Origin: Lysobacterales bacterium
Lineage (GTDB): Bacteria > Pseudomonadota > Gammaproteobacteria > Xanthomonadales > Rhodanobacteraceae
DNA length: 6,136 nt
Reading direction: 5' to 3'
Assembly: GCA_013298265.1 (NCBI GenBank)
Contig: JAAFHE010000259.1
Span: 1-6,136 of the forward strand
Shown here one piece after another: positions 1-5,259 of the stretch (position 1 is the stretch's first letter; each line of letters starts with the position of its first letter). The notes beneath the pieces were generated by a model, which had not been told where the DNA came from, made no database searches, and saw only the letters and a program-made list of their open reading frames with translations. The position numbers and the translations under genes are program-made.

Positions 1-431
1 ACGTAGCGGGCGACGTAGCCGTCGAGTGCATCGACCTGCTCCACCGCCAGCGCGGCAAGTGCGCCGTCGTCGCCGACACGTCGACGCAGCGGCCCGAGGC
101 GCTCCAGCGCGGCGAGCACTTCGCTACGGGCGTTCGCGCGCACGATCACCCCGGCACGCGCGCCGCAGGCATCGCGCACCGCGAGCAGCACGCTGCGCGC
201 CAGCAACGCGGCCAGCATCAGCAGCAGCGGCAGGCTGCCGGTCTCAACCTCGGACGGCGCTGCAGAACTGATCCAGCGATCGACGAGTGCCGCGAGCGCC
301 GCGGCGAACACCACGAACGCGAGCGTCGCGCCGACACCGCAGCCGACACCGGCCCAGGTCCAGCCGCGCACCGGCCGCAGTCGCGCAGCGAGCCAGTCCT
401 GCCCGGCGCGCTCGTGCTCGACCGCACTCAT
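1..431 (-). CDS. cydD: CydD, N-terminal part of the thiol reductant ABC exporter subunit (cut by window edge)
   Basis: This is the first 143 codons of an ABC transporter half; the rest lies beyond base 1. In characterised bacteria CydD pairs with CydC in the inner membrane and exports cysteine/glutathione to the periplasm, which is needed to assemble cytochrome bd. The visible part is the start of the transmembrane domain: a short cytosolic lead with RxWL-like residues (QDWLAARLRPVRGW, 11-24), a hydrophobic segment at about 24-54, a second at about 67-86, then an Arg-rich cytosolic stretch. It ends with EQVDALDGYVARY (131-143), which matches the CydD signature EQ(I/V)D..xxYYARYLPQ. The ATG at 429-431 follows the cydX stop by 19 nt. 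No clear Shine-Dalgarno is visible there, so translation may be coupled to cydX. The ATP-binding domain is not in view, so the CydD call rests on this signature and on gene order. Confidence 0.88.
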   Translation of the reverse strand, partial: MSAVEHERAGQDWLAARLRPVRGWTWAGVGCGVGATLAFVVFAAALAALVDRWISSAAPSEVETGSLPLLLMLAALLARSVLLAVRDACGARAGVIVRANARSEVLAALERLGPLRRRVGDDGALAALAVEQVDALDGYVARY

Positions 432-450
432 CGCGCGCGGCGGTCGCAGC

Positions 451-564
451 TCAGGACTTCGGCTCCTCGTCGGCGGGATAGCCTTCGAACTCCAGCCACA
501 TCGCATTGATGATCGCGGCGAAGCAGGCCATCAGCACGCCGAGTATCCAGGCGAAATACCACAT
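451..564 (-). CDS. cydX: CydX, small subunit of cytochrome bd oxidase
   Basis: This 37-residue protein begins MWYFAWILGVLMACFAAIIN, almost the same as the N-terminus of E. coli CydX (YbgT, 37 residues, MWYFAWILGTLLACSFGVIT). It is one transmembrane helix (about 2-23) followed by a short acidic tail ending DEEPKS. In E. coli CydX packs against CydA near the heme groups and stabilises the CydAB oxidase. The ATG (562-564) has a good GAGGAG site 8 nt upstream (573-578). The stop at 451-453 lies 19 nt before cydD, so cydX and cydD are probably co-transcribed. The odd point is the 290-bp distance from cydB, where a few bases are usual. Its size makes it easy to miss in automatic annotation. Confidence 0.96.
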   Translation of the reverse strand: MWYFAWILGVLMACFAAIINAMWLEFEGYPADEEPKS

Positions 565-572
565 CGTCGCAA

Positions 573-578
573 CTCCTC
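573..578 (-). promoter_or_regulatory. Ribosome binding site of cydX
   Basis: GAGGAG on the minus strand, 8 nt before the ATG at 564. Its presence supports translation of this very short gene despite the insertion between cydB and cydX. Confidence 0.75.
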
Positions 579-590
579 AGACGTTCTTAG

Positions 591-803
591 CCCTCCCCTT
601 CAAGGGGAGGGTTGGGTGGGGATGGTGTGTGCGTGAAATGAAAAGCCAGCTGGAACACCGTACTGGTTCCGCAACAAAAATGTGCGTTCTCTGGAGAAAG
701 CGACAACCAACCCATCCCCACCCAACCCTACGGCCCGTTGGGCTTTCAAGGCAGCCAGGAATCTTGCGGTTCTGAGCGGCCGCCTTTCACCCCCTTGAAG
801 GGG
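591..803. repeat. Inverted-repeat element between cydB and cydX (MITE/REP-like, non-coding)
   Basis: The gap between cydB and cydX (565-854) holds no gene but is clearly structured. The left end, 591-611, is a self-complementary hairpin (ccctcccctt, c, aaggggaggg). It runs into agggttgggtggggatgg (608-625), whose exact 18-base reverse complement is at 712-729. The hairpin core ccccttcaagggg (595-607) returns in inverted form at 791-803. The right arm is therefore a copy of the left 31 bases, split by 61 bases (730-790). The inner part (626-711) is much less GC-rich than the flanking genes. Repeats of this ccccttcaagggg...gggtggggatgg type occur in many copies in Xanthomonadaceae genomes, as I recall them; copy number here cannot be checked. 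The hairpins lack a T-run, so a strong intrinsic terminator is not evident. Confidence 0.72.
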
Positions 804-854
804 ATGGCTCCAATGCACTCGGCAGACATGGCGCATTGGTACTTTCGGAATCTT

Positions 855-2009
855 TCAATAATGCGCATCCGAACCGCGGACGTGTTCGACCATCACCGGC
901 CCGCGCATCACGCGGAAGACCCAGCTCGTGTACAGGATGATCAGCGGCAGGAACAGCACGGTCATCCAGAACATCCAGCGCAGGGTCAGCAGGCTCGAGG
1001 TCGAATCCCAGACCGTGAGGCTGTGCGAGGGCATCAGGTTCGACGGCATCATGAACGGAAACATCGCCACACCGGCCGTGAGTATCGTCGCGGCGATGGC
1101 GAAACCGCTCGCGACGAAGGCCCAGCCCGCGCGCCGCGACGCCAGCCACCACGCCACACCGGCACCGGCGAAGCCGAGCAGCGGGATCAGCCACAGCACC
1201 GGCAAAGCACGGAAATTCGCGAACCACGCGCCGGCCTCGACGACGACGGTCTTGGCCAAGGGATTCGAGCCCGCCTGCGTGCCGGCGAACGAGGCGAGAC
1301 GATAGCCGTCGACGCCGAATGCGATCCACAGGCCCGCGCCGGCGAAGCTTGCGACGAAGGCCAGCGCGGCGATGCGATGCCAGCGCCGCGCGCGGGCGCG
1401 CAGTTCGCCGACGGTCTTGAGCTGCAGGAATACCGCGCCGTGCATCACGAGCAGCGACAGGCTGACCACACCGACGAGCAGCGCGAACGGATTGAGCAGG
1501 CCGAAGAAATTGCCGTCGTAGTACACGCGCAGGGCTTCGTCGTAGCGGAACGGCACGCCGAGCAGCAGATTGCCGAACGCGACGCCGAACACCAGCGCCG
1601 GCACGAAGCCGCCGATGAACAGACAGACATCCCACAGCGAGCGCCAGCGCGGGTCGGCGAGCTTGCTGCGGTAGTCGAAGCCGACCGGGCGCAGGATCAG
1701 CGCGAACAGCACGAGGATCAGCGCGACGAAGAAACCCGAGAACGCCGCGGCATAGATCAGCGGAAACGCAGCGAAGATCGCGCCGCCGCCGAGGATGAAC
1801 CACACCTGGTTGCCCTCCCAGGTCGGTCCTATCGTGTTGATCAGCACACGGCGCTCGTCGTCGGTCCGCGCCACGATCGGCAGCAGCACGCCGACGCCGA
1901 GATCGAAGCCGTCCATGATCGCGAAGCCGATCAGCAGCACGCCGAGGAACAGCCACCAGACCACGCGCAGCGTCTCGTAGCTCATGAGGAAAGTCAGTGC
2001 GTCGGACAT
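855..2009 (-). CDS. cydB: CydB, cytochrome bd quinol oxidase subunit II
   Basis: This 384-residue inner-membrane protein (E. coli CydB has 379) aligns along its whole length. CydB binds no redox heme in the E. coli-type enzyme but forms a pseudo-dimer with CydA and contributes a proton pathway. Hallmarks are WWLFLGVLLIGFAIMDGFDLG (from 18), GPTWEGNQVW (61-70), RPVGFDYRSK (107-116), VAFGNLL followed by VPF, and MFPFMMPS near the C-terminus. D112, K116 and the C-terminal Y384 correspond to E. coli D105, K109 and Y379 of the proposed proton route. E65 stands where E. coli has D58, a conservative change. The ATG at 2007-2009 is chosen over an in-frame ATG at 2052-2054 inside cydA, because GAGGAG lies 6 nt upstream and the family N-terminus fits. 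It starts 10 nt after the cydA stop, so coupling is expected. Confidence 0.97.
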   Translation of the reverse strand: MSDALTFLMSYETLRVVWWLFLGVLLIGFAIMDGFDLGVGVLLPIVARTDDERRVLINTIGPTWEGNQVWFILGGGAIFAAFPLIYAAAFSGFFVALILVLFALILRPVGFDYRSKLADPRWRSLWDVCLFIGGFVPALVFGVAFGNLLLGVPFRYDEALRVYYDGNFFGLLNPFALLVGVVSLSLLVMHGAVFLQLKTVGELRARARRWHRIAALAFVASFAGAGLWIAFGVDGYRLASFAGTQAGSNPLAKTVVVEAGAWFANFRALPVLWLIPLLGFAGAGVAWWLASRRAGWAFVASGFAIAATILTAGVAMFPFMMPSNLMPSHSLTVWDSTSSLLTLRWMFWMTVLFLPLIILYTSWVFRVMRGPVMVEHVRGSDAHY

Positions 2010-2015
2010 GGCGTG

Positions 2016-2021
2016 CTCCTC
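2016..2021 (-). promoter_or_regulatory. Ribosome binding site of cydB, overlapping the cydA stop
   Basis: GAGGAG on the minus strand shares its first two bases with the cydA TGA (2020-2022) and sits 6 nt before the cydB ATG. Ribosomes ending on cydA are therefore placed directly at the cydB start. It also decides the cydB start against the upstream in-frame ATG. Confidence 0.8.
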
Positions 2022-3636
2022 AGGCCTTGGACGGTTCGGCCGGTGCATCGGCACCGATGACTACCGCATGACCCGGCGCCGAGGCGCCGGGTGCGGCAGC
2101 ATGCCCCGGCGCGTCGTCCGGCTCGGCCGGCCCTTTGCGGGCGAACTTGATCATCAGGTACATCTCGACCACGAGCAGCGCCGTATACAACAGCACAAAT
2201 CCAACGAGACTGAAGACGAGATCGCCCACCGTCAGCGACGACACGCTCATCCAGGTCGGCAGCACTTCCGCCACGGTCCAGGGCTGGCGGCCGAGTTCCG
2301 CCACGATCCAGCCCATTTCCGAGGCAATCCACGGCATCGGCATCATCACGACCGCGAGCTTGAGCACCCAGCGCTGGCGCATGATCGCGCGACGCGAAGC
2401 CGAAACCAGCGCGAGCACGAACACCACGAGCATGAACACGCCGCAGGCGACCATGATGCGGAAGGCCCAGAACAGCGGCGCCACGGGCGGTATCGCATCA
2501 CGCGCGGCGCGCGCGATCTGCGCATCGGTCGCGTCGACCACATTGGGCGCATAGCGCTTCACGAGCAGGCCGTAGCCCAGATCGGGCTGCCGCTCCAGCA
2601 GCGCCGCGCGCGCCTGCGCATCGGCCGGATTCGCACGCACCCGCTGCAGGGCCGCATAGGCCTGCATGCCGCTGCGGATGCGTACCTCGTGCTCGGCGAC
2701 GAGATCCTTGAGCCCGGTCACCGGCTCGGTCAGCGAGCGCGTCGCGATCAGGCCCATGAGCCACGGGATCTCGATCGCGTGGTTGGTCGTCATGTTCTCC
2801 TGGTCGATAAACCCGACGACAGTGAATGGCGCCGGCGGCGGATGGGTTTCCCACATCGCCTCGATCGCCGCGAGCTTCACCTTCTGCACATGGCCCAGTT
2901 CATAGCCGCTCTCGTCGCCGAGCGTGATAACCGACAGCGTAGAGGCCAGGCCGAACGCCGCGGCAATCGCGAACGAACGCTGGGCGAACGCGACATGCCG
3001 GCGCTTGAGCAGATACCAGGCGCTGATGCCGAGCACGAAGCAGGAACCGGTGACATAACCCGCCGACACCGTGTGCACGAACTTGACCTGCGCGACCGGA
3101 CTGAAGAACACCTCCGCGAAACTGGTCAGTTCCATGCGCAGCGTATCGGGATTGAACTCGGCGCCGACCGGATACTGCATCCAGCCGTTGGCCACGAGGA
3201 TCCACAGCGCCGAGAAATTCGACCCCAGCGCAACGAGCCAGGTCACGCCCAGATGCTGGACCTTGCTCAGCCGTTCCCAGCCGAAGAAGAACAGGCCGAC
3301 GAAGGTCGATTCGAGGAAGAACGCCATCAGTCCTTCGATCGCGAGCGGCGTGCCGAAGATGTCGCCGACGTACTGCGAGTAGTACGACCAGTTCATGCCG
3401 AACTGGAATTCCATCGTGATGCCGGTGGCGACACCCAGCGCGAAGTTGATGCCGAACAGCTTGCCCCAGAACTTCGTCATCTGCTTGTAGATCTCGTTGC
3501 CGGTCATGACATAGACCGACTCCATGATCGCCAGCAGGAACGACAGCCCGAGGGTCAGCGGTACGAACAGAAAGTGATACAGCGCAGTCGCCGCGAACTG
3601 CAGGCGGGACAGCTCAACTACGGTGTCCGAGATCAT
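2020..3636 (-). CDS. cydA: CydA, cytochrome bd quinol oxidase subunit I (long Q-loop type)
   Basis: This 538-residue catalytic subunit carries hemes b558, b595 and d in the inner membrane, takes electrons from quinol and reduces O2 to water. It aligns with E. coli CydA (522 residues) with a constant offset of +2 through the functional residues. H21 and E447 (b595/d site, the latter in AELGRQPW), H188 and M395 (heme b558 ligands), R393, E101 and E109 (proton path), and K254 and E259 (quinol oxidation, after GDESGYE) are all present. The long Q-loop insertion is retained (about 320-385, including [14 protein letters not shown]), as in proteobacterial bd-I. The ATG at 3634-3636 is preferred over an in-frame TTG two codons upstream, because AAGAGGA lies 6 nt before the ATG but touches the TTG. 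Unusual is a low-complexity Pro/Ala/Gly/His tail after KFARKGP (about 503-538). Confidence 0.98.
   Translation of the reverse strand: MISDTVVELSRLQFAATALYHFLFVPLTLGLSFLLAIMESVYVMTGNEIYKQMTKFWGKLFGINFALGVATGITMEFQFGMNWSYYSQYVGDIFGTPLAIEGLMAFFLESTFVGLFFFGWERLSKVQHLGVTWLVALGSNFSALWILVANGWMQYPVGAEFNPDTLRMELTSFAEVFFSPVAQVKFVHTVSAGYVTGSCFVLGISAWYLLKRRHVAFAQRSFAIAAAFGLASTLSVITLGDESGYELGHVQKVKLAAIEAMWETHPPPAPFTVVGFIDQENMTTNHAIEIPWLMGLIATRSLTEPVTGLKDLVAEHEVRIRSGMQAYAALQRVRANPADAQARAALLERQPDLGYGLLVKRYAPNVVDATDAQIARAARDAIPPVAPLFWAFRIMVACGVFMLVVFVLALVSASRRAIMRQRWVLKLAVVMMPMPWIASEMGWIVAELGRQPWTVAEVLPTWMSVSSLTVGDLVFSLVGFVLLYTALLVVEMYLMIKFARKGPAEPDDAPGHAAAPGASAPGHAVVIGADAPAEPSKA
2041..2092 (-). other. Two tandem RNA hairpins at the 3' end of cydA
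   Basis: Bases 2071-2092 form a perfect 10-bp inverted repeat (acccggcgcc, ga, ggcgccgggt). Just downstream in the transcript, 2041-2056 forms a 6-bp stem with a 4-base loop (cggtgc, atcg, gcaccg). Both lie within the Ala/Pro/Gly-rich C-terminal tail of CydA, 20-70 nt before the cydA stop. They lack a T-run, so termination is not suggested; a role in mRNA stability or processing is only a possibility. Confidence 0.5.
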
Positions 3637-3642
3637 CGGCAA

Positions 3643-3649
3643 TCCTCTT
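3643..3649 (-). promoter_or_regulatory. Ribosome binding site of cydA
   Basis: AAGAGGA on the minus strand is separated from the ATG at 3636 by 6 nt (TTGCCG). The in-frame TTG at 3640-3642 directly abuts the site and would be too close, so this element sets the start at the ATG. Confidence 0.75.
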
Positions 3650-3758
3650 CACAACGGTTCACGCGCAAACGCGCCGGCGTGTCGGCAAATGGGCTGGTAA
3701 CGGCGCCGCTGGCGCATGCTGTTGGCGCGATGGCCGCGAGGCACCGAAGCCGCGGCGC

Positions 3759-3764
3759 AGTGTA
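3759..3764 (-). promoter_or_regulatory. Possible -10 box of the cyd operon
   Basis: TACACT on the minus strand, in the context GGGCGCTACACTGCGCC, is the best sigma-70-like -10 match I see upstream of cydA. It would give a leader of about 115 nt. No good -35 hexamer stands 16-18 nt upstream, so an activator would be needed, or this is not the promoter. Confidence 0.3.
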
Positions 3765-3802
3765 GCGCCCAGCGGAACGTTCGCGACGGCAGGGAAGGCG
3801 CG

Positions 3803-3821
3803 CCGGCGGCGTCACCGCCGG
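3803..3821. repeat. GC-rich hairpin upstream of cydA
   Basis: A 7-bp perfect stem (ccggcgg / ccgccgg) with a 5-base loop (cgtca). It lies about 40 bp upstream of the possible -10 box. No T-run follows on either strand. Function unknown; such hairpins are not rare in GC-rich DNA. Confidence 0.3.
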
Positions 3822-3882
3822 TTCCGGGCGCGGCAAGACGATGTTCACGCGCCGGGCTCTGCCGCTGCGTCCGCACGGCGTA

Positions 3883-3896
3883 CTGAGCAGGATCAA
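3883..3896 (-). promoter_or_regulatory. Partial FNR/Anr-like site
   Basis: On the minus strand this reads TTGAT-CCTG-CTCAG against the FNR/Anr consensus TTGAT-N4-ATCAA: the first half is perfect and the second keeps TCA. Oxygen-sensing FNR/Anr proteins often control cydAB. However, the site is about 250 bp from the cydA ATG, and no -10 lies at the expected distance. Confidence 0.28.
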
Positions 3897-3961
3897 TGGC
3901 TTCCGCAACGGGAGATCAGCGCAAAACGACAGACGCGGCAATGTCCGCTACAGCGTCAACC

Positions 3962-3987
3962 TGCCGCAGCGGCAACTTGCCGCAGCG
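3962..3987. repeat. Overlapping TGCCGC/GCGGCA palindromes
   Basis: Three alternating half-sites give two overlapping perfect palindromes: tgccgc-a-gcggca (3962-3974) and gcggcaa-c-ttgccgc (3969-3983). The ten bases tgccgcagcg occur twice (3962-3971 and 3978-3987). The arrangement looks like a multimeric operator or a switchable hairpin, about 325-350 bp upstream of cydA. No regulator can be named. Confidence 0.35.
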
Positions 3988-4090
3988 ATGGCCGGATCAT
4001 GAGTTCCAAGCCACCACGCCGAGTCCTGCTATTCCGGTCACGCTCGAAAGTGGTGTGAGAAAGGCGGGTTAAGCGCAGCATCCCAATTTT

Positions 4091-4176
4091 GTCATTCCCG
4101 CGTAGGCGGGAATCCAGTGACTTCAGGCCTTTTCGACCTAGCGAGGGCGCTGGATCCCCGCCTACGCGGGGATGAC
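4091..4176. repeat. REP-like paired hairpin element, 86 bp
   Basis: Two 27-base arms in inverted orientation (4091-4117, starting gtcattcccgcg, and 4150-4176, ending gcggggatgac) match at 25 of 27 positions, with 32 bases between them. Each arm is itself a hairpin with an 8-bp stem and 4-base loop: attcccgc/gcgggaat at 4094-4113 and atccccgc/gcggggat at 4154-4173. This is the layout of REP/BIME elements, and the gtcattcccgcg...gcgggaatccag sequence is a well-known dispersed bacterial repeat. It lies between the DUF364 gene and the cyd operon leader. It may stabilise or end the upstream transcript, but no T-run is seen. Confidence 0.85.
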
Positions 4177-4186
4177 GGGGCTTGAG

Positions 4187-4336
4187 TCAGTGCCATTCGC
4201 CATAGGCCTGGTATCCGGACCGTGGCGGCACCGAGTCGTCGACGACGACCTGGGTTCTGCTGAGCCAGCCGCCGTTGCCATTGGAGACACCCGCGTTGCC
4301 GCCGCCCGATGCGTGTCGTGTTACGCACCATCGCAC
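4187..4336 (-). CDS. Possible small Gly/Asn-rich peptide gene (doubtful)
   Basis: A 49-codon frame starts at a GTG (4334-4336) that overlaps the last 16 bases of the DUF364 gene and stops 10 bp before the REP element. The product is not recognised. It has a Gly/Asn-rich middle (ASGGGNAGVSNGNGGW), a VVVDD stretch, and the end SGYQAYGEWH. The last 39 codons use G or C in third position in about 32 cases, as expected for real genes here. The composition differs from the Arg-rich look of chance frames in this DNA. Against it: no Shine-Dalgarno, a GTG start, and no known family. It could instead be a chance frame, or a tail reached from the DUF364 frame by a -1 shift. If real, its size and position would fit a precursor peptide or small accessory protein. 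Confidence 0.28.
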   Translation of the reverse strand: MRWCVTRHASGGGNAGVSNGNGGWLSRTQVVVDDSVPPRSGYQAYGEWH

Positions 4337-5259
4337 GACGCCGGTGCACGATCGGACTGCGTCGACGCGGTGGTGATGCCTGATCGATGCCGGGCGGATC
4401 TCGCATCGATCACCACCGGCTCGGCGCGCAGCAGGCAGACGCGCGCGTTGCCGCCTTCGAACCACGGCTGCAGTGCTGCGCCGCTGCGGTCGGAGCGGGC
4501 CAGCGCGACGAGTTGCGGCGGCTTGCGGGTGGTCAGCACGGCGGCGACGCCGCGCTCGAACAGCGCGCGCGGATGCAGTGCCGCGCTCTGGCCCTGCACG
4601 ATCACGGTCTGGCCTGCGCCGGCGGTCGCGAGCATGGCGTCGAGGGTGTCGTTGCACATCGTCGAGCCGGTGACGGACAGCGTGTCGCAGCGTTCGAATA
4701 TCGCGCGCCAGCCGTGGCCGTCGGACAGGTGCACCGTGACATCGGGCCGGGCCAGGCGCATCGCAGCGGCGACATTGTCCATTTCTGTACGTCGTAGCGG
4801 CAGCCCCAGGTCGAGGATGCTCAGCGAGCGCAGCGAAGCCCGGCCGAGCAGGCGCCACATCAGTCCGCCGAAACCCACGACCGCGGCGTCGCGCGCGCCG
4901 TCGAGGCAGTGGTCCGGAAGGTCGGGCAGCGACCGCAGGCCGTAGTGCTCCGGAGCCGCGAGGACCGGCTCCGACAGGGCGGCCAGCAGCGCCGTGCGCA
5001 GGCACGCGATCTCCGGCGGCGCCGGTGTGTCGAACAGTGCGCGGCGCAGCAGCGGGTCGTGCACGGTGCGCGACAGCCAGTACGTCTCGTGCCGCGCCAG
5101 GTCATCCGCTGGCGGCGCATAGTTCAGCGCCCAGCCCGCCGCGCCGGTGTCGATCACTACACCGCAGTAGCCCTGCGTGAGAACGATATCGACGATGCGC
5201 CGGCCGACCGTCAGTCCGGTTTCGTCGAGATGGCGCAGCATATCGGCGGCGATGCTCAT
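4321..5259 (-). CDS. DUF4213/DUF364-type protein, possible heavy-metal chelation role
   Basis: This 312-residue protein has an N-terminal part like DUF4213 (enolase-N-terminal-like; about 1-100, including GYCGVVIDTGAAGWALNYAP) and a C-terminal Rossmann-like DUF364 domain. Visible family features are VVGFGGLMWRLL (127-138), DTLSVTGSTMCNDTLD (192-207), and ALHPRALFERGV (227-238). The only structural precedent I recall, Dhaf_3308, was proposed to bind or build a metal chelator; the reaction is unknown. No signal peptide or membrane segment is seen, so it is probably cytosolic. The ATG at 5257-5259 overlaps the TGA of the methyltransferase gene as ATGA, and no Shine-Dalgarno precedes it, so translation is probably coupled. 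The last 30 residues or so (from about 283) look like an unconserved, Ser/Arg-rich extension. The family call is from memory of motifs. Confidence 0.78.
   Translation of the reverse strand: MSIAADMLRHLDETGLTVGRRIVDIVLTQGYCGVVIDTGAAGWALNYAPPADDLARHETYWLSRTVHDPLLRRALFDTPAPPEIACLRTALLAALSEPVLAAPEHYGLRSLPDLPDHCLDGARDAAVVGFGGLMWRLLGRASLRSLSILDLGLPLRRTEMDNVAAAMRLARPDVTVHLSDGHGWRAIFERCDTLSVTGSTMCNDTLDAMLATAGAGQTVIVQGQSAALHPRALFERGVAAVLTTRKPPQLVALARSDRSGAALQPWFEGGNARVCLLRAEPVVIDARSARHRSGITTASTQSDRAPASCDGA

Larger units (their letters stand above)
3637..4090. other. Intergenic region upstream of cydA, no convincing gene
   Basis: About 450 bp between cydA and the REP-like repeat. A minus-strand frame open from a TTG at 3941 to an ATGA junction with cydA (stop 3633) encodes an Arg/Pro/Cys-rich sequence. 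It has no Shine-Dalgarno and no recognisable domain, and I do not consider it a gene. The region contains a -10-like box, an FNR-like half-palindrome, a GC hairpin and overlapping palindromes, listed separately, and probably holds the cyd operon promoter. Confidence 0.6.

Noticed and set aside
218..427. Minus-strand 69-codon frame near the left edge
   Set aside because: It is a shifted frame of the cydD start; the frame from the ATG at 431 carries the CydD signature and stays open to the window edge.
591..611. Intrinsic terminator between cydB and cydX
   Set aside because: The hairpin is strong, but no T-run follows it in the direction of transcription, and the sequence belongs to a dispersed-type repeat.
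2010..2054. Earlier in-frame ATG for cydB at 2054
   Set aside because: It would add 15 residues lying within the cydA coding tail, and the good GAGGAG site serves the ATG at 2009.
738..3765. Long plus-strand open frames across cydB and cydA
   Set aside because: They are antisense to clearly homologous CydA and CydB. Their His/Arg/Gln/Glu-rich products are the usual mirror of GC-rich membrane protein genes.
3633..3941. Minus-strand open frame of 102 codons ending in an ATGA overlap with cydA
   Set aside because: It starts at a TTG without a Shine-Dalgarno, is rich in Arg, Pro and Cys with no domain-like pattern, and covers the probable promoter. The ATGA overlap is most likely chance.
4172..4945. 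Plus-strand open frame of 257 codons opposite the DUF364 gene
   Set aside because: Its Ser/Arg/Ala-rich product shows no family features, and the opposite strand carries recognisable DUF364 motifs.
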